Of a stretch of DNA of 64,000 bases, positions 1 through 7,740 are shown piece by piece. The stretch comes from Saccharothrix carnea (GTDB taxonomy: Bacteria > Actinomycetota > Actinomycetes > Mycobacteriales > Pseudonocardiaceae). A model generated the notes under the pieces. It was not told the origin of the DNA. It made no database searches and saw nothing but the letters and a program-made list of their open reading frames with translations. The number at the start of each line of letters is the position of its first letter. The first letter of the stretch is position 1. A program made the position numbers and the translations under genes. The DNA lies in NCBI RefSeq assembly GCF_003014735.1, contig NZ_PYAX01000004.1, positions 310,001-374,000 of the forward strand, read 5' to 3'.

Positions 1-62
1 TTGCGCCACGCCCGGACCGTGCCCAGCAGTTCCACCCTGACGGGGACGGGCACACCCGTCAC
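1..62 (-). CDS. SARP/AfsR-type regulator, N-terminal fragment (cut by window edge)
   Basis: A frame on the minus strand opens with GTG at 62 and reads to the window edge without a stop. The 20 visible residues (MTGVPVPVRVELLGTVRAWR) match the usual opening of SARP/BTAD and AfsR-type activators, whose OmpR-like DNA-binding domain begins with a strand of the form RxxLLGxVxxW. Only this start is inside the window, so domain content and length cannot be judged. The next gene on the same strand is also of the AfsR-like NB-ARC/TPR class, which fits a small regulatory island. The assignment rests on a short match and is tentative. Confidence 0.45.
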   Translation of the reverse strand, partial: MTGVPVPVRVELLGTVRAWR

Positions 63-375
63 CGCCGCCGCCCATCGCGGCCGGAATTCGCGGGTGAATG
101 CGGATTCGGACCGGGAATAAGTGCACGCGGCGGGACCCATTCCACCGGATGGGGAATGGCGTCCGCCGCACCTTCGACCGCCGACATCGGACCACCAGCC
201 CCCTCGTCCCTCCTGACCTGCGGAAATCGGTCGACTCACCGGAGCGACACGAACTCACTCAACCAACATAGCCACAGCGGACCACTCTCGGTCCGCGTGG
301 TATTCGTCAATAGCCCAAGGCGGACCAACCGGATCACCCGGCCACGCCCAATTGATACGCGGTGGCCGGATCGCG
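63..375. other. Intergenic region
   Basis: This 313-bp stretch separates the NB-ARC gene from the start of the SARP-like gene on the same strand. It holds the terminator-like hairpin listed at 338-369 and the upstream region of the SARP-like gene. Open frames on the plus strand here have no protein-like composition. The segment around 230-330 is less G+C rich than the genes, as expected for a promoter, but I cannot name a convincing -35/-10 pair. Confidence 0.5.
338..369 (-). terminator. Rho-independent-like terminator of the NB-ARC gene
   Basis: Inverted repeat CCGGCCAC (338-345) / GTGGCCGG (362-369) with a 16-nt loop, starting six bases beyond the stop codon of the NB-ARC gene. There is no U-tract, as is common for actinobacterial terminators. 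Confidence 0.5.
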
Positions 376-2529
376 TCACCGCGGCGGACCGAGGCGGTAG
401 GCGCCGGACGGGTGCCCCGTCGTGGTGAGCGACCGCCGGACCCGCTCGGCGTCGTGGTCCCGCCGCTGCCGCTGGTAGTGGTCGAGCGCGACCCGCCAGG
501 AGCGGTCGGCCCGGTCGCGGTCGCCGAGGGCGGCGTGCGCGTGGCCGAGGCGTTCGAGGATCTCGGCTTCGCCGTAGGTGTGGCCGAGTCGGCGGCGCAG
601 GGCCAAGGCCCGTTCGTAGTGCCGCACGGCGTCGCGGTGGCGGCCGTGGACGTAGTCGACGTAGCCGAGGCCGTCCAGGGCGGTGGCCTCGCCGTCGGGG
701 TTGCGGTGTCGCCGGTGCAGGGGCAGTGCCGCCCGGAGGTGGTCGTGCGCGCTGTCGTGGTCCCCGAGGTGGGCGGCGTACCAGCCGATCTGGTTCAGGG
801 TGTCGGCCCGCGGCACGGGTCGGTCGAGCCGGTCGTGCAGGGCCAGTGCCCGTTCGGCGTGGTCCAGGGCCCGGCGGAGGTCGCCGCGCCAGTGCCACGC
901 CCAGCCGAGCATCTGGTGGGTCCGGGCCTGCTGGACGGGGTCGTCGTGCTGTTCGGCGAGGGCGAGGGACCGGTCGAGGTGCGTGATCGCCCGGGTCGGG
1001 TGTTCCAGGACGGCGTAGGCGATGCCGAGGTTGCGGTGGGCGCTGATGCGGGCCGCGGGGTCGGGGAGGTGCGCGGCGGCGTCGAGGGCGGCCCGCCAGA
1101 CGGCCACCCGGTCGTCGCGGTGGCCCCGCCGGAAGTGGAACGTGTCCAGCGCCCGCGCGAGGTGCCACACGACGCGGTGCCGTCCGCTGGTGGCGGCGGT
1201 GTGCGTCGCGGCCAGCAGGTTGGGGTGCTCGGTGTCGAACCAGGCCATGGCCTGGTCCTCGGCCGGTAATCGGGGCACGAGGGTGCCGGGTGCCGGCCGT
1301 GCGGGCCGCAGGGGTTCGCGGTGCGGGTACAGCAGCCGGTCGGCGTGGTGGGCGGTGTGCAGGTAGTGGTCGACCACGCGCCGCAGGGCCCGGTCCCGTT
1401 CCGGTGCCGGCAGGTCGTCGGTGTGGCGGCGGATGAGGTCGTGCATGCGGTAACGGCCGCGGACGCCGTGGTCCAGCAGCGATGCCTCGTGCAGGGCGCG
1501 CAGGACCCGTGCGGTCCGGTCAAGCGGCAGGCCGAGGAGGGACGCGGCGGCGGTGAGGCCGATGTCCGGGCCGGGTGCGAGGGCCAGCAGGCGCACCGCG
1601 TGCCGGTGCTCGGCGGTCAGGGCGCGGAACGACGTGGCGAGCACCGCGGGCAGGCTGGCGGTGGGGTCGTCGTCGTCCAGGGCGGCCGTGCCGGACCGGT
1701 CGATGTCGGCGACGAGGTCCGCGACCGCCAGATCCGGGTTCGTGTGCGCCCGCCCGGCCGCGATCGCCAGCGCCAGCGGAAGCCCCCGGCACAGTGCGAG
1801 CAACCGCGTGACGGCGGCGGGTTCGGCGGACAGGCGCGGCCCGCCCAGGCGCGACTCCAGCGCGGCACGGGCCTCGTCGTCGGCGAGCACGTCCAGCGCG
1901 AGGTGCCGGGCGCCGTGCCGGGCCACCAGTCCGCTGAGGATCCGCCGACTGGTGACCACCACCGCGCACGACGGGCCACCGGGCAACAGGGGTTCCACCT
2001 GCTCGGCGGACACGGCGTTGTCCAGCACCACCAGCACGCGCCGGTCCGCCGTGACGCTGCGGAACAACGCGGCCTGCCCGTCGAGGTCCGGCGGGACGCG
2101 GCCGGGTTCCACGCCCAGCGCGGCCAGGAAGCCCTGCACCGCGGTCTCCGGCGCCACCGGCCCGCCCTTCGGGCTGAACCCCCGCAGGTCCACGAACAGC
2201 TGCCCGTCCGGGAACCGCTCCAGCCGCCGATGCGCCCACCGCAACGCCAACCACGTCTTCCCGATCCCGCCCGCGCCGCCGATGAGCGAGATCGCCGACG
2301 ACCGGTGCGCCCCGTCGTCCAGTGCCTCGTCGAGCGCGGCGAGCGCGCTCTCGCGACCGACGAACGCGGCCGGCATCGCGGGCAACTGCCGGGGCGGACC
2401 GACGACCGGCGCCCCGTGCACGTGCACCCCACCGTGCACGACGCCGGCCTGCACGACCGCACCGCCCACGACGGCCGTCAGCTCGTTGTGCACCACTGCG
2501 GGCGGCTCGGACCCTCCTGCGGCAACCAC
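376..2529 (-). CDS. NB-ARC / tetratricopeptide repeat signalling ATPase
   Basis: A 717-residue STAND-type ATPase. The N-terminus carries a short VHGGVHVHG motif seen in actinobacterial NB-ARC proteins. The NB-ARC domain follows, with Walker A GGAGGIGKT at about residues 84-92, Walker B-like LVVLDNA and a GLPLAL motif. The C-terminal half is an array of TPR units of the type found in AfsR. Unlike AfsR it has no SARP DNA-binding domain, so it probably acts as a nucleotide-switched scaffold or sensor and not as a direct activator. One leucine codon is the rare TTA (1267-1269), implying dependence on the bldA-type tRNA. It stands alone, 53 bp from the next gene. A shattered homologue of its C-terminal part lies at 19389-20242. 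Family certain; target unknown. Confidence 0.88.
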   Translation of the reverse strand: MVAAGGSEPPAVVHNELTAVVGGAVVQAGVVHGGVHVHGAPVVGPPRQLPAMPAAFVGRESALAALDEALDDGAHRSSAISLIGGAGGIGKTWLALRWAHRRLERFPDGQLFVDLRGFSPKGGPVAPETAVQGFLAALGVEPGRVPPDLDGQAALFRSVTADRRVLVVLDNAVSAEQVEPLLPGGPSCAVVVTSRRILSGLVARHGARHLALDVLADDEARAALESRLGGPRLSAEPAAVTRLLALCRGLPLALAIAAGRAHTNPDLAVADLVADIDRSGTAALDDDDPTASLPAVLATSFRALTAEHRHAVRLLALAPGPDIGLTAAASLLGLPLDRTARVLRALHEASLLDHGVRGRYRMHDLIRRHTDDLPAPERDRALRRVVDHYLHTAHHADRLLYPHREPLRPARPAPGTLVPRLPAEDQAMAWFDTEHPNLLAATHTAATSGRHRVVWHLARALDTFHFRRGHRDDRVAVWRAALDAAAHLPDPAARISAHRNLGIAYAVLEHPTRAITHLDRSLALAEQHDDPVQQARTHQMLGWAWHWRGDLRRALDHAERALALHDRLDRPVPRADTLNQIGWYAAHLGDHDSAHDHLRAALPLHRRHRNPDGEATALDGLGYVDYVHGRHRDAVRHYERALALRRRLGHTYGEAEILERLGHAHAALGDRDRADRSWRVALDHYQRQRRDHDAERVRRSLTTTGHPSGAYRLGPPR

Positions 2530-2582
2530 CAGGCCACCTTGCCACCGGTTCCCGGGTGGCGGGGCGAATCACCCGCCCCGGC

Positions 2583-3188
2583 TTACCAGGCTCGACCTCG
2601 AGGCAGGGCGGCCAGGCCCGGAGCGGACAGGTGGAGCACCTCGTAGCGTTCCGCGGCCGGCTCACCCGGTCCGACAGCGTCCTCCCACAGCACGAACCTC
2701 ATCAGCTGCCAGTGGTGCGGGTCGAACGCGAGGGCGACGGTGTGGACGCCGTCTCGGTCGGCGAGCTCGCGCGCCTCTCCGGCTTCCCGTCCGATCCACT
2801 CGGCCAGGCCGGAGCCGTCCGCCGAATCGGCGGGGATGGGCGCCAGGACACGGGAGGCCGCCCTGGGGTCCACTGCTCGCGCGGGACCGGCGTGGCAGGC
2901 GATCCCGGTCCAGTGGCGGGCGACCGGCCGCCCGAAGTCGCGGAGGATGTTCTGGAATCCCCCGCCGCCGACGAGGAAGTGGGCCATCGCACCGGTGTCG
3001 TGCCACAGGTAGAAGGGCGCGTACTGGTTTACCGGCGAGCCGCCGACGCCGCGTTCGCGGATGACGTAGGCCTTCAAGCCGAGCCCGGCGCGGTCGTCGA
3101 GGGCGTGGCCGCCGGCGGCCACCCTCTCGCGGATCGTGGTCATGTCGTAGTCGGCGGGCAGGGTGATCTCGTACTGCTTGGCGTACAC
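2583..3188 (-). CDS. DUF4865 family protein
   Basis: A 201-residue soluble protein whose opening (MYAKQYEITLPADYDM) and central segment (FYLWHDTGAM and FGRPVARHW) match DUF4865. This family is usually encoded beside TetR or LysR regulators and small oxidoreductases; its biochemical role is not established. No signal peptide or membrane segment is visible. It starts with GTG 29 bp after the stop of the TetR gene on the same strand, so both are probably one transcript under the palindrome at 3803-3826. The predicted fold is alpha/beta, ferredoxin-like, which would suit small-molecule binding, but that is inference. Confidence 0.8.
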   Translation of the reverse strand: MYAKQYEITLPADYDMTTIRERVAAGGHALDDRAGLGLKAYVIRERGVGGSPVNQYAPFYLWHDTGAMAHFLVGGGGFQNILRDFGRPVARHWTGIACHAGPARAVDPRAASRVLAPIPADSADGSGLAEWIGREAGEARELADRDGVHTVALAFDPHHWQLMRFVLWEDAVGPGEPAAERYEVLHLSAPGLAALPRGRAW

Positions 3189-3217
3189 GGAAGATCGTCG
3201 CCTCTCTTGCTCAGTGG

Positions 3218-3796
3218 TCAGCCGGCCGCCGGTCGGGACGTGTGGGCGGCGAGCAGGTCCAGCACGCCGGTGATCGCCTGCTCGAACGGCGCCGTGGACT
3301 CGGCGGCACGCGCCAGCACGTAACCGCCCTGCAGGACGGCGACCACGGTGGCGGCGGTCGTCCTCGGGTCCAGTCCCGGGGCCAGTTCGCCGCGTTCACG
3401 CCCTTCCTCCAGGACCTCGGCGATCCGGTCGCGCAGCCACGACAGGGTCTGCTCGACCGGAGCGCGCAGGCCCGGGTCGGCCATGACCTCCGGGTCCTGG
3501 GTCAACCGCCCGATGGGGCACCCCTTCAGGACGTCACGTTCGCGCCTCAGGTAACCGGTGATCCGTTCCATCGCGGTGCCGGGGACGGTGAACCCGGCTT
3601 CGGCCTTGGCGCGCATCTCCTCGGCGGTGCGGTTGATCGCCGCGAGCGCGAGGTCCGGCTTGCCGGCGAAGTGGTGGTACATGCTGCCCTGCCCGGCTCC
3701 GGCCCGGCGCTGGATCTCCTTCGGGCTGGTACCGGTGTAGCCGCGCTCCCACAGCAGTTCCCGCGTGCTCTCGATGAGGCGTTCGGCAGAACTCAT
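3218..3796 (-). CDS. TetR/AcrR family transcriptional repressor
   Basis: A 192-residue TetR protein. The N-terminal helix-turn-helix reads ...TGTSPKEIQRRAGAGQG followed by the typical SMYHHF recognition helix; the C-terminal domain is a ligand-binding helical bundle of the AcrR-like type. I chose ATG 3796 because an alternative ATG five codons upstream (3811) would lie inside the operator-like palindrome at 3803-3826. The gene is followed closely by the DUF4865 gene, so it probably represses itself and that gene. The inducer is unknown. Confidence 0.9.
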   Translation of the reverse strand: MSSAERLIESTRELLWERGYTGTSPKEIQRRAGAGQGSMYHHFAGKPDLALAAINRTAEEMRAKAEAGFTVPGTAMERITGYLRRERDVLKGCPIGRLTQDPEVMADPGLRAPVEQTLSWLRDRIAEVLEEGRERGELAPGLDPRTTAATVVAVLQGGYVLARAAESTAPFEQAITGVLDLLAAHTSRPAAG

Positions 3797-3802
3797 GCCC
3801 CT

Positions 3803-3826
3803 ACTGTACATACCAGTAGGTACAGT
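3803..3826. promoter_or_regulatory. Probable operator of the TetR-DUF4865 operon
   Basis: Perfect inverted repeat ACTGTAC (3803-3809) / GTACAGT (3820-3826) with a 10-bp centre, containing an inner TACCAGTAGGTA element typical of TetR/AcrR operators. It sits seven bases upstream of the repressor start, where bound repressor would block transcription. Confidence 0.75.
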
Positions 3827-3876
3827 CGACAGGCGAGGGCTTCCTGCCCCTCACCCTCGCCCACGAACGTGTCCGG

Positions 3877-5244
3877 TCACAGGAACCCGAACAGCGGCGG
3901 GAACGCCAGGACCACGACCCACGCCCACGCCGCGTACACCGGCAGGTACGCGGTCTGCCAGCGTTCCAGCCCGGCGAACGGCACCCGGCGCCGGATCAGG
4001 CCGGTCATCAGCCACGCCGACCACGCCAGGTTGACCAGCAGGATCACGTTCTCGCCCAACGCCGCCGCCTTGTTCGGCGTCGTCCCGTACTCCGTGATCC
4101 GCCCGGTGATCTCCCACAGCACCAGCACGTCGATGAGCAACGCGCTGACCACGAGCGCGAGTTGCAGCTTGTCGAACACACCGGCCGGCGCGAGCGGATC
4201 ACGCGCCGAGGCCGAGTAGAGCAGCAGCGCCAGCACCACGACGAGCAGCAGGTCGAACAGGATCAACGCTTCCCGTTCCACGTCGATCCCGGCACTGGTG
4301 ACGACGAAGGTGACCAGGAACGCCAGCAGCACGGCGGTGAACAGCGGCGTGAACAGCCGCGTCAACACCGGGGCGATGTTCTCCACCACGCTCTGCTTGG
4401 CCTCGACCAGCCACCCGGCCACCACCACGGCCGCTGCCGCGCCGCACGGCAGCACCCACTGCGCGATCACGGTCTCCGGCGAGATCCCGATGGCCTCGAA
4501 GGTGCCGAACACGAAACCGATCAGCACACCGCCGCCGAGCGCGATGAGGACGTAGTAGATGAACCACTCGCCGGTGAAGCGGACGAAGTCCATCCGCCGC
4601 CGGGACGAGCGCAGGTCGTCGGACACGTAGGCCAGGCCGACCACGAACCACAGCGCGATCGGCAGGTGGATGCTCGTCAGCACCAGCGATTGCGAGTCCT
4701 CCGCGAGCGGGTAGGCGTTGGCCGCCACGGCGCCGAGCGCGAACAACGCCACCAGCGCGCCGATCACCGCCGGCGCGGCACGACGGCGCCACGCCAGGAA
4801 CGCCGCCAGCCACGGCAACGCGAACAGGCCGACGTTGGGCCCGTAGAACGCGGCGTCGTCCTCCAGGGTCAGGCCGAACAGCTCCGGCGCCTTGACCGAG
4901 GCCGCCGCGCCGACCGCGCAGCCCACCATGACGAGCAGGTCCCGCCGCGACCGACCACTCGGCGTCGGGCCGTCCGCCCCGCCGGTCAGCACCAGCTGCT
5001 TCCACAGCCGTTCCGAGTGCTCCCGGGCGAACTCGCGGGACAGCTCGTCCAGGCTGCCCATGCGCTTGACGGCGACCAGGAACGCCTCGTCGGCGTGCAG
5101 GCCGGCGGCGACGAGGTCGTCGACCGAACCGCGCAGGTGGTCCTCGAGCTCGTCCACGTCGGCCTGCCGCAGCTCCCGGCGGCGCTGCACGTAGTGGCGC
5201 CACTGGGCGAACTGCGCCTCCAGCTCGCCCTGGTCGTCGGTCAT
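3877..5244 (-). CDS. HAAS-type permease-prefix / multispan membrane protein
   Basis: A 455-residue protein. The first 85 residues are a charged helical domain (QRRRELRQADVDELEDHLR and DEAFLVAVKRMGSLDELSREF) of the HAAS/permease-prefix kind, which pairs with PadR regulators. About 10 hydrophobic segments follow. The membrane part, with an ENIAPVLTRLFTPLF motif, resembles DUF4153 integral proteins. ATG 5244 overlaps the PadR stop as ATGA, so translation is coupled; a longer open frame reading back to 5901 would run through padR and is rejected. HAAS domains are proposed to sense or anchor partner factors at the membrane. Substrate unknown. Confidence 0.8.
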   Translation of the reverse strand: MTDDQGELEAQFAQWRHYVQRRRELRQADVDELEDHLRGSVDDLVAAGLHADEAFLVAVKRMGSLDELSREFAREHSERLWKQLVLTGGADGPTPSGRSRRDLLVMVGCAVGAAASVKAPELFGLTLEDDAAFYGPNVGLFALPWLAAFLAWRRRAAPAVIGALVALFALGAVAANAYPLAEDSQSLVLTSIHLPIALWFVVGLAYVSDDLRSSRRRMDFVRFTGEWFIYYVLIALGGGVLIGFVFGTFEAIGISPETVIAQWVLPCGAAAAVVVAGWLVEAKQSVVENIAPVLTRLFTPLFTAVLLAFLVTFVVTSAGIDVEREALILFDLLLVVVLALLLYSASARDPLAPAGVFDKLQLALVVSALLIDVLVLWEITGRITEYGTTPNKAAALGENVILLVNLAWSAWLMTGLIRRRVPFAGLERWQTAYLPVYAAWAWVVVLAFPPLFGFL

Positions 5245-5603
5245 GCGAAGCCTCCCAGCGGGAACGTGGTGAAGTCGGTGCGGGGCCAGATCTCCTTGAG
5301 CGCGTCCACCACCGTGGCCCACTGGCGGCGCTGCTCGGCCAGCTCGGCCAGCCCGCCGCGGGTGATCCGGTAGTACTTGCGCCGCCGCTCCCCCGCGACC
5401 GACTGCCAGCTGGACTCCACGTGCCCGAGGCGCTCCAGCCGGTGCAGCAACGGGTAGAGCAGCCCTTCGGTCCAGTCCAGCTCGCCGCCGGACAGCTCGT
5501 TGATCCGCCGGAGGATGGCGTAGCCGTAGCTGTCCTCCTCGGCCAGGATGCCCAGCACCATCGGGGTCGCCGAAGCGGCCACGAGGTCCTTGGTGACCTT
5601 CAA
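5241..5603 (-). CDS. PadR family transcriptional regulator
   Basis: A 120-residue PadR protein: winged helix with GILAEEDSYGYAILRRI, LYPLLHRLERLG and the hairpin wing RRKYYRITRGG, followed by a short C-terminal dimer helix. The TTG start is preceded by GGAGG eight bases upstream. It overlaps the downstream HAAS membrane gene by four bases, the usual arrangement in which PadR controls expression of the membrane partner. The A+T-richer stretch at 5641-5690 with AGTACT and CTAG elements is its likely promoter and operator. Confidence 0.9.
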   Translation of the reverse strand: MKVTKDLVAASATPMVLGILAEEDSYGYAILRRINELSGGELDWTEGLLYPLLHRLERLGHVESSWQSVAGERRRKYYRITRGGLAELAEQRRQWATVVDALKEIWPRTDFTTFPLGGFA

Positions 5604-5788
5604 CGAAACCTCCTCCCGACTCCCGAAGATCCTGCCGATCTACCCTAGATGTGCAAGGCATAGTACTTCTAGGTATCGTGGCGTAGCAAATGACGCGGAA
5701 CGGACCATGTGGGACGCGGGCGGCGGAACCCCGATGGTCGGCGCCCTCATCACGTTGACCGAACACCCCGAAGTGGGATTCTGGTGGC

Positions 5789-6478
5789 GTGCAGGGCAAC
5801 TCCAGATCCTGGCCGGCCAACTGCTTCCGGTTGCTGCTGGTGGAGGACGACCGCGAGCTCGTGGAGTTGCTCGGCGCCGCGCTGCGCGACGAGGGGTACA
5901 CCGTGGACGTCGCGCTGGACGGCCAGCGCGGACTGCACCTCGGCCTGACCCGCCCCTACGACGTCGTGGTCATCGACCGGGGCTTACCGGCGCTCGACGG
6001 GCTGGACCTGCTGGTGCGCCTGCGGGCCAAGGCGGTGCGGGCGCGGGCGTTGATCCTCACCGCGCTGGGCACCGTGCACGACCGGATCGACGGCCTCGAC
6101 GCGGGCGCGGACGACTACCTGGTGAAGCCGTTCGACCTGGACGAGCTGAGCGCGCGGCTGCGGGCGCTGTGCCGTCGTGCGCTGGAACTGGCCGACGTGC
6201 TGCGGATCGGCGCCGGGCACCTCGACGTCGAGCAGCGGGAGGTGGTGCTGCCCGACGGCGGACGGGTGCCGCTCACCACCCGGGAGTTCACGCTGCTGCG
6301 CGTGCTGGCCACCTATCCAGAGACCGTGCACACGCGCGCGTCGTTGCGGCGGGTGGTGTTCCCGGACGCCTCGGCAACCTCCATTGTGGACACTTACGTG
6401 TACTACCTGCGCACCAAGATCGACCGTTCGGTGGTGCACACCGTGCAAGGGCTCGGTTACCGGTTGGGGGCGTTGTGA
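5789..6478 (+). CDS. OmpR/PhoB-type response regulator
   Basis: A 229-residue response regulator: receiver domain with the acidic pair in LLLVEDD, phosphoacceptor Asp63 (VVIDRGLP), switch Thr in LILTALG and the conserved lysine in VKPFDL; C-terminal winged helix with LTTREFTLLRVLA and the wing VHTVQGLGYRLG. It is coupled to the sensor kinase gene by a GTGA overlap. The leucine codon right after the phosphorylation site (5984-5986) is TTA, so translation probably needs the bldA-type tRNA. The GTG start has no strong Shine-Dalgarno, and an internal TTG at about 5832 is possible. Target genes are unknown; the adjacent ammonia-lyase operon is one candidate. Confidence 0.92.
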   Translation: MQGNSRSWPANCFRLLLVEDDRELVELLGAALRDEGYTVDVALDGQRGLHLGLTRPYDVVVIDRGLPALDGLDLLVRLRAKAVRARALILTALGTVHDRIDGLDAGADDYLVKPFDLDELSARLRALCRRALELADVLRIGAGHLDVEQREVVLPDGGRVPLTTREFTLLRVLATYPETVHTRASLRRVVFPDASATSIVDTYVYYLRTKIDRSVVHTVQGLGYRLGAL

Positions 6479-7740
6479 GTCGTTCGTGGGTCGAGGCGGA
6501 ACGTGCGGTCATCCGACGGGCACGCCTGCGGATCAGCGTGCTGGTCGCGCTGGCGATCACGGTGCTGGTCGCGTTCGTCGGCGGTATCGCCTACGCCGTG
6601 ATGGTGCACGCCCAGGAAGCGCAGGTGACGCGCGAGCTGCGGTACAACGCCCAGTTCGGCGCGCCGTCGACCCCGCCGGGCTGCACGTGGCTGTTCATCC
6701 TGGAAAACGGTGTCCTGGACGACGGCGTGCTGAAGGTGCCGCCCGGGTTCCCGCTGTTCGAGGACCTCGACGCGGTGGACGCGACCGGCGAGACGATCGA
6801 ACGCGCCCTCGAACGCAACGGCACGCAGTACCTGGTGCTGACCCGGCGCGGCCCGGCCGACCGCACGGTGCAGGCGGTGTTCGACACGCGCTACCAGCTC
6901 GCCGACCGGCGGCACCTGTTGCTGGCGCTGGGGATCGCGGAGGTCGGCGGCCTGCTCGCGGCGGCGCTGCTGGGCCTGTGCGTGGGTCGCGGCACGGTCG
7001 CGCCGCTGGCGGAGGCGTTGGCCCGGCAGCGCCGGTTCGTCACCGACGCGAGCCACGAGCTGCGGACGCCGATCGCGCGGGCGTACACGCGGGCGCAGCT
7101 GCTCGCCCGCTGGGCCAAGGCCGCGGACCTGCCCGACGACCACCGCGACGGCCTGGACAAGCTCGCCACCACCATCCGCGGTCTCGGTGACGTGGTGGAC
7201 GACCTGTTGCTGTCGGCACGGCTGAGCCGGCAGCCCGAGGACCTGACCGGTCGGTCGGTGGACCTGGCCGCGGTGGCGGAGGCCGCGGTGGCGACGGAGG
7301 AGGACCGGGCGGCCGAACGGCGGATCACGCTCACCGTGACCCGCCCGGACGGTCCGGTGGTCGTGCACGGCGTCGAGACCGCGTTGCGGCGCGCGGTGGA
7401 CGAGCTGCTGGCCAACGCGGTGCGCCACACCCCGGAGGGCGGCCGGATCGACGTGCTCCTCGGGCTGCGCGACGGGCGGGTCGAGCTGACCGTCGCCGAC
7501 ACCGGCGAGGGTTTCGACCCGGTGGAGGCGGACCGGCTGTTCGACCGGTTCCACCGCGGACCGGGCGGGCCGGAGCGGCGGTTCGGCCTGGGCCTGGCGC
7601 TGTTGCGGGAGATCGTGACGAGCCACGGCGGCACGGTGGAGGCGGTCGGCCACCCCGGCCAGGGCGCCCGGTTCACCCTGCGCCTACCGCTCGCCACCAC
7701 CACCGCCGAGGTCCGGGAGATCAGTACCGGCCCGCGGTGA
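6475..7740 (+). CDS. Sensor histidine kinase, partner of the upstream response regulator
   Basis: A 421-residue membrane kinase. Two membrane segments (about residues 20-42 and 150-172) flank a roughly 100-residue extracytoplasmic sensor with one cysteine (PPGCTWLF). The HisKA box SHELRTP has its His near residue 194; the catalytic domain shows N box ELLANAVRHTPEG, G1 DTGEGF and RFGLGLALLREIV. A recognisable HAMP linker is short or missing. The GTG start overlaps the regulator stop. The end overlaps the convergent ammonia-lyase gene by 20 bp. The signal is unknown. Confidence 0.9.
   Translation: MSRSWVEAERAVIRRARLRISVLVALAITVLVAFVGGIAYAVMVHAQEAQVTRELRYNAQFGAPSTPPGCTWLFILENGVLDDGVLKVPPGFPLFEDLDAVDATGETIERALERNGTQYLVLTRRGPADRTVQAVFDTRYQLADRRHLLLALGIAEVGGLLAAALLGLCVGRGTVAPLAEALARQRRFVTDASHELRTPIARAYTRAQLLARWAKAADLPDDHRDGLDKLATTIRGLGDVVDDLLLSARLSRQPEDLTGRSVDLAAVAEAAVATEEDRAAERRITLTVTRPDGPVVVHGVETALRRAVDELLANAVRHTPEGGRIDVLLGLRDGRVELTVADTGEGFDPVEADRLFDRFHRGPGGPERRFGLGLALLREIVTSHGGTVEAVGHPGQGARFTLRLPLATTTAEVREISTGPR

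Noticed and set aside
5245-5901. Long N-terminal extension of the HAAS membrane protein frame (to 674 residues)
   Set aside because: It runs through the padR gene and its promoter in another frame; the ATGA overlap at 5241-5244 gives a natural start.
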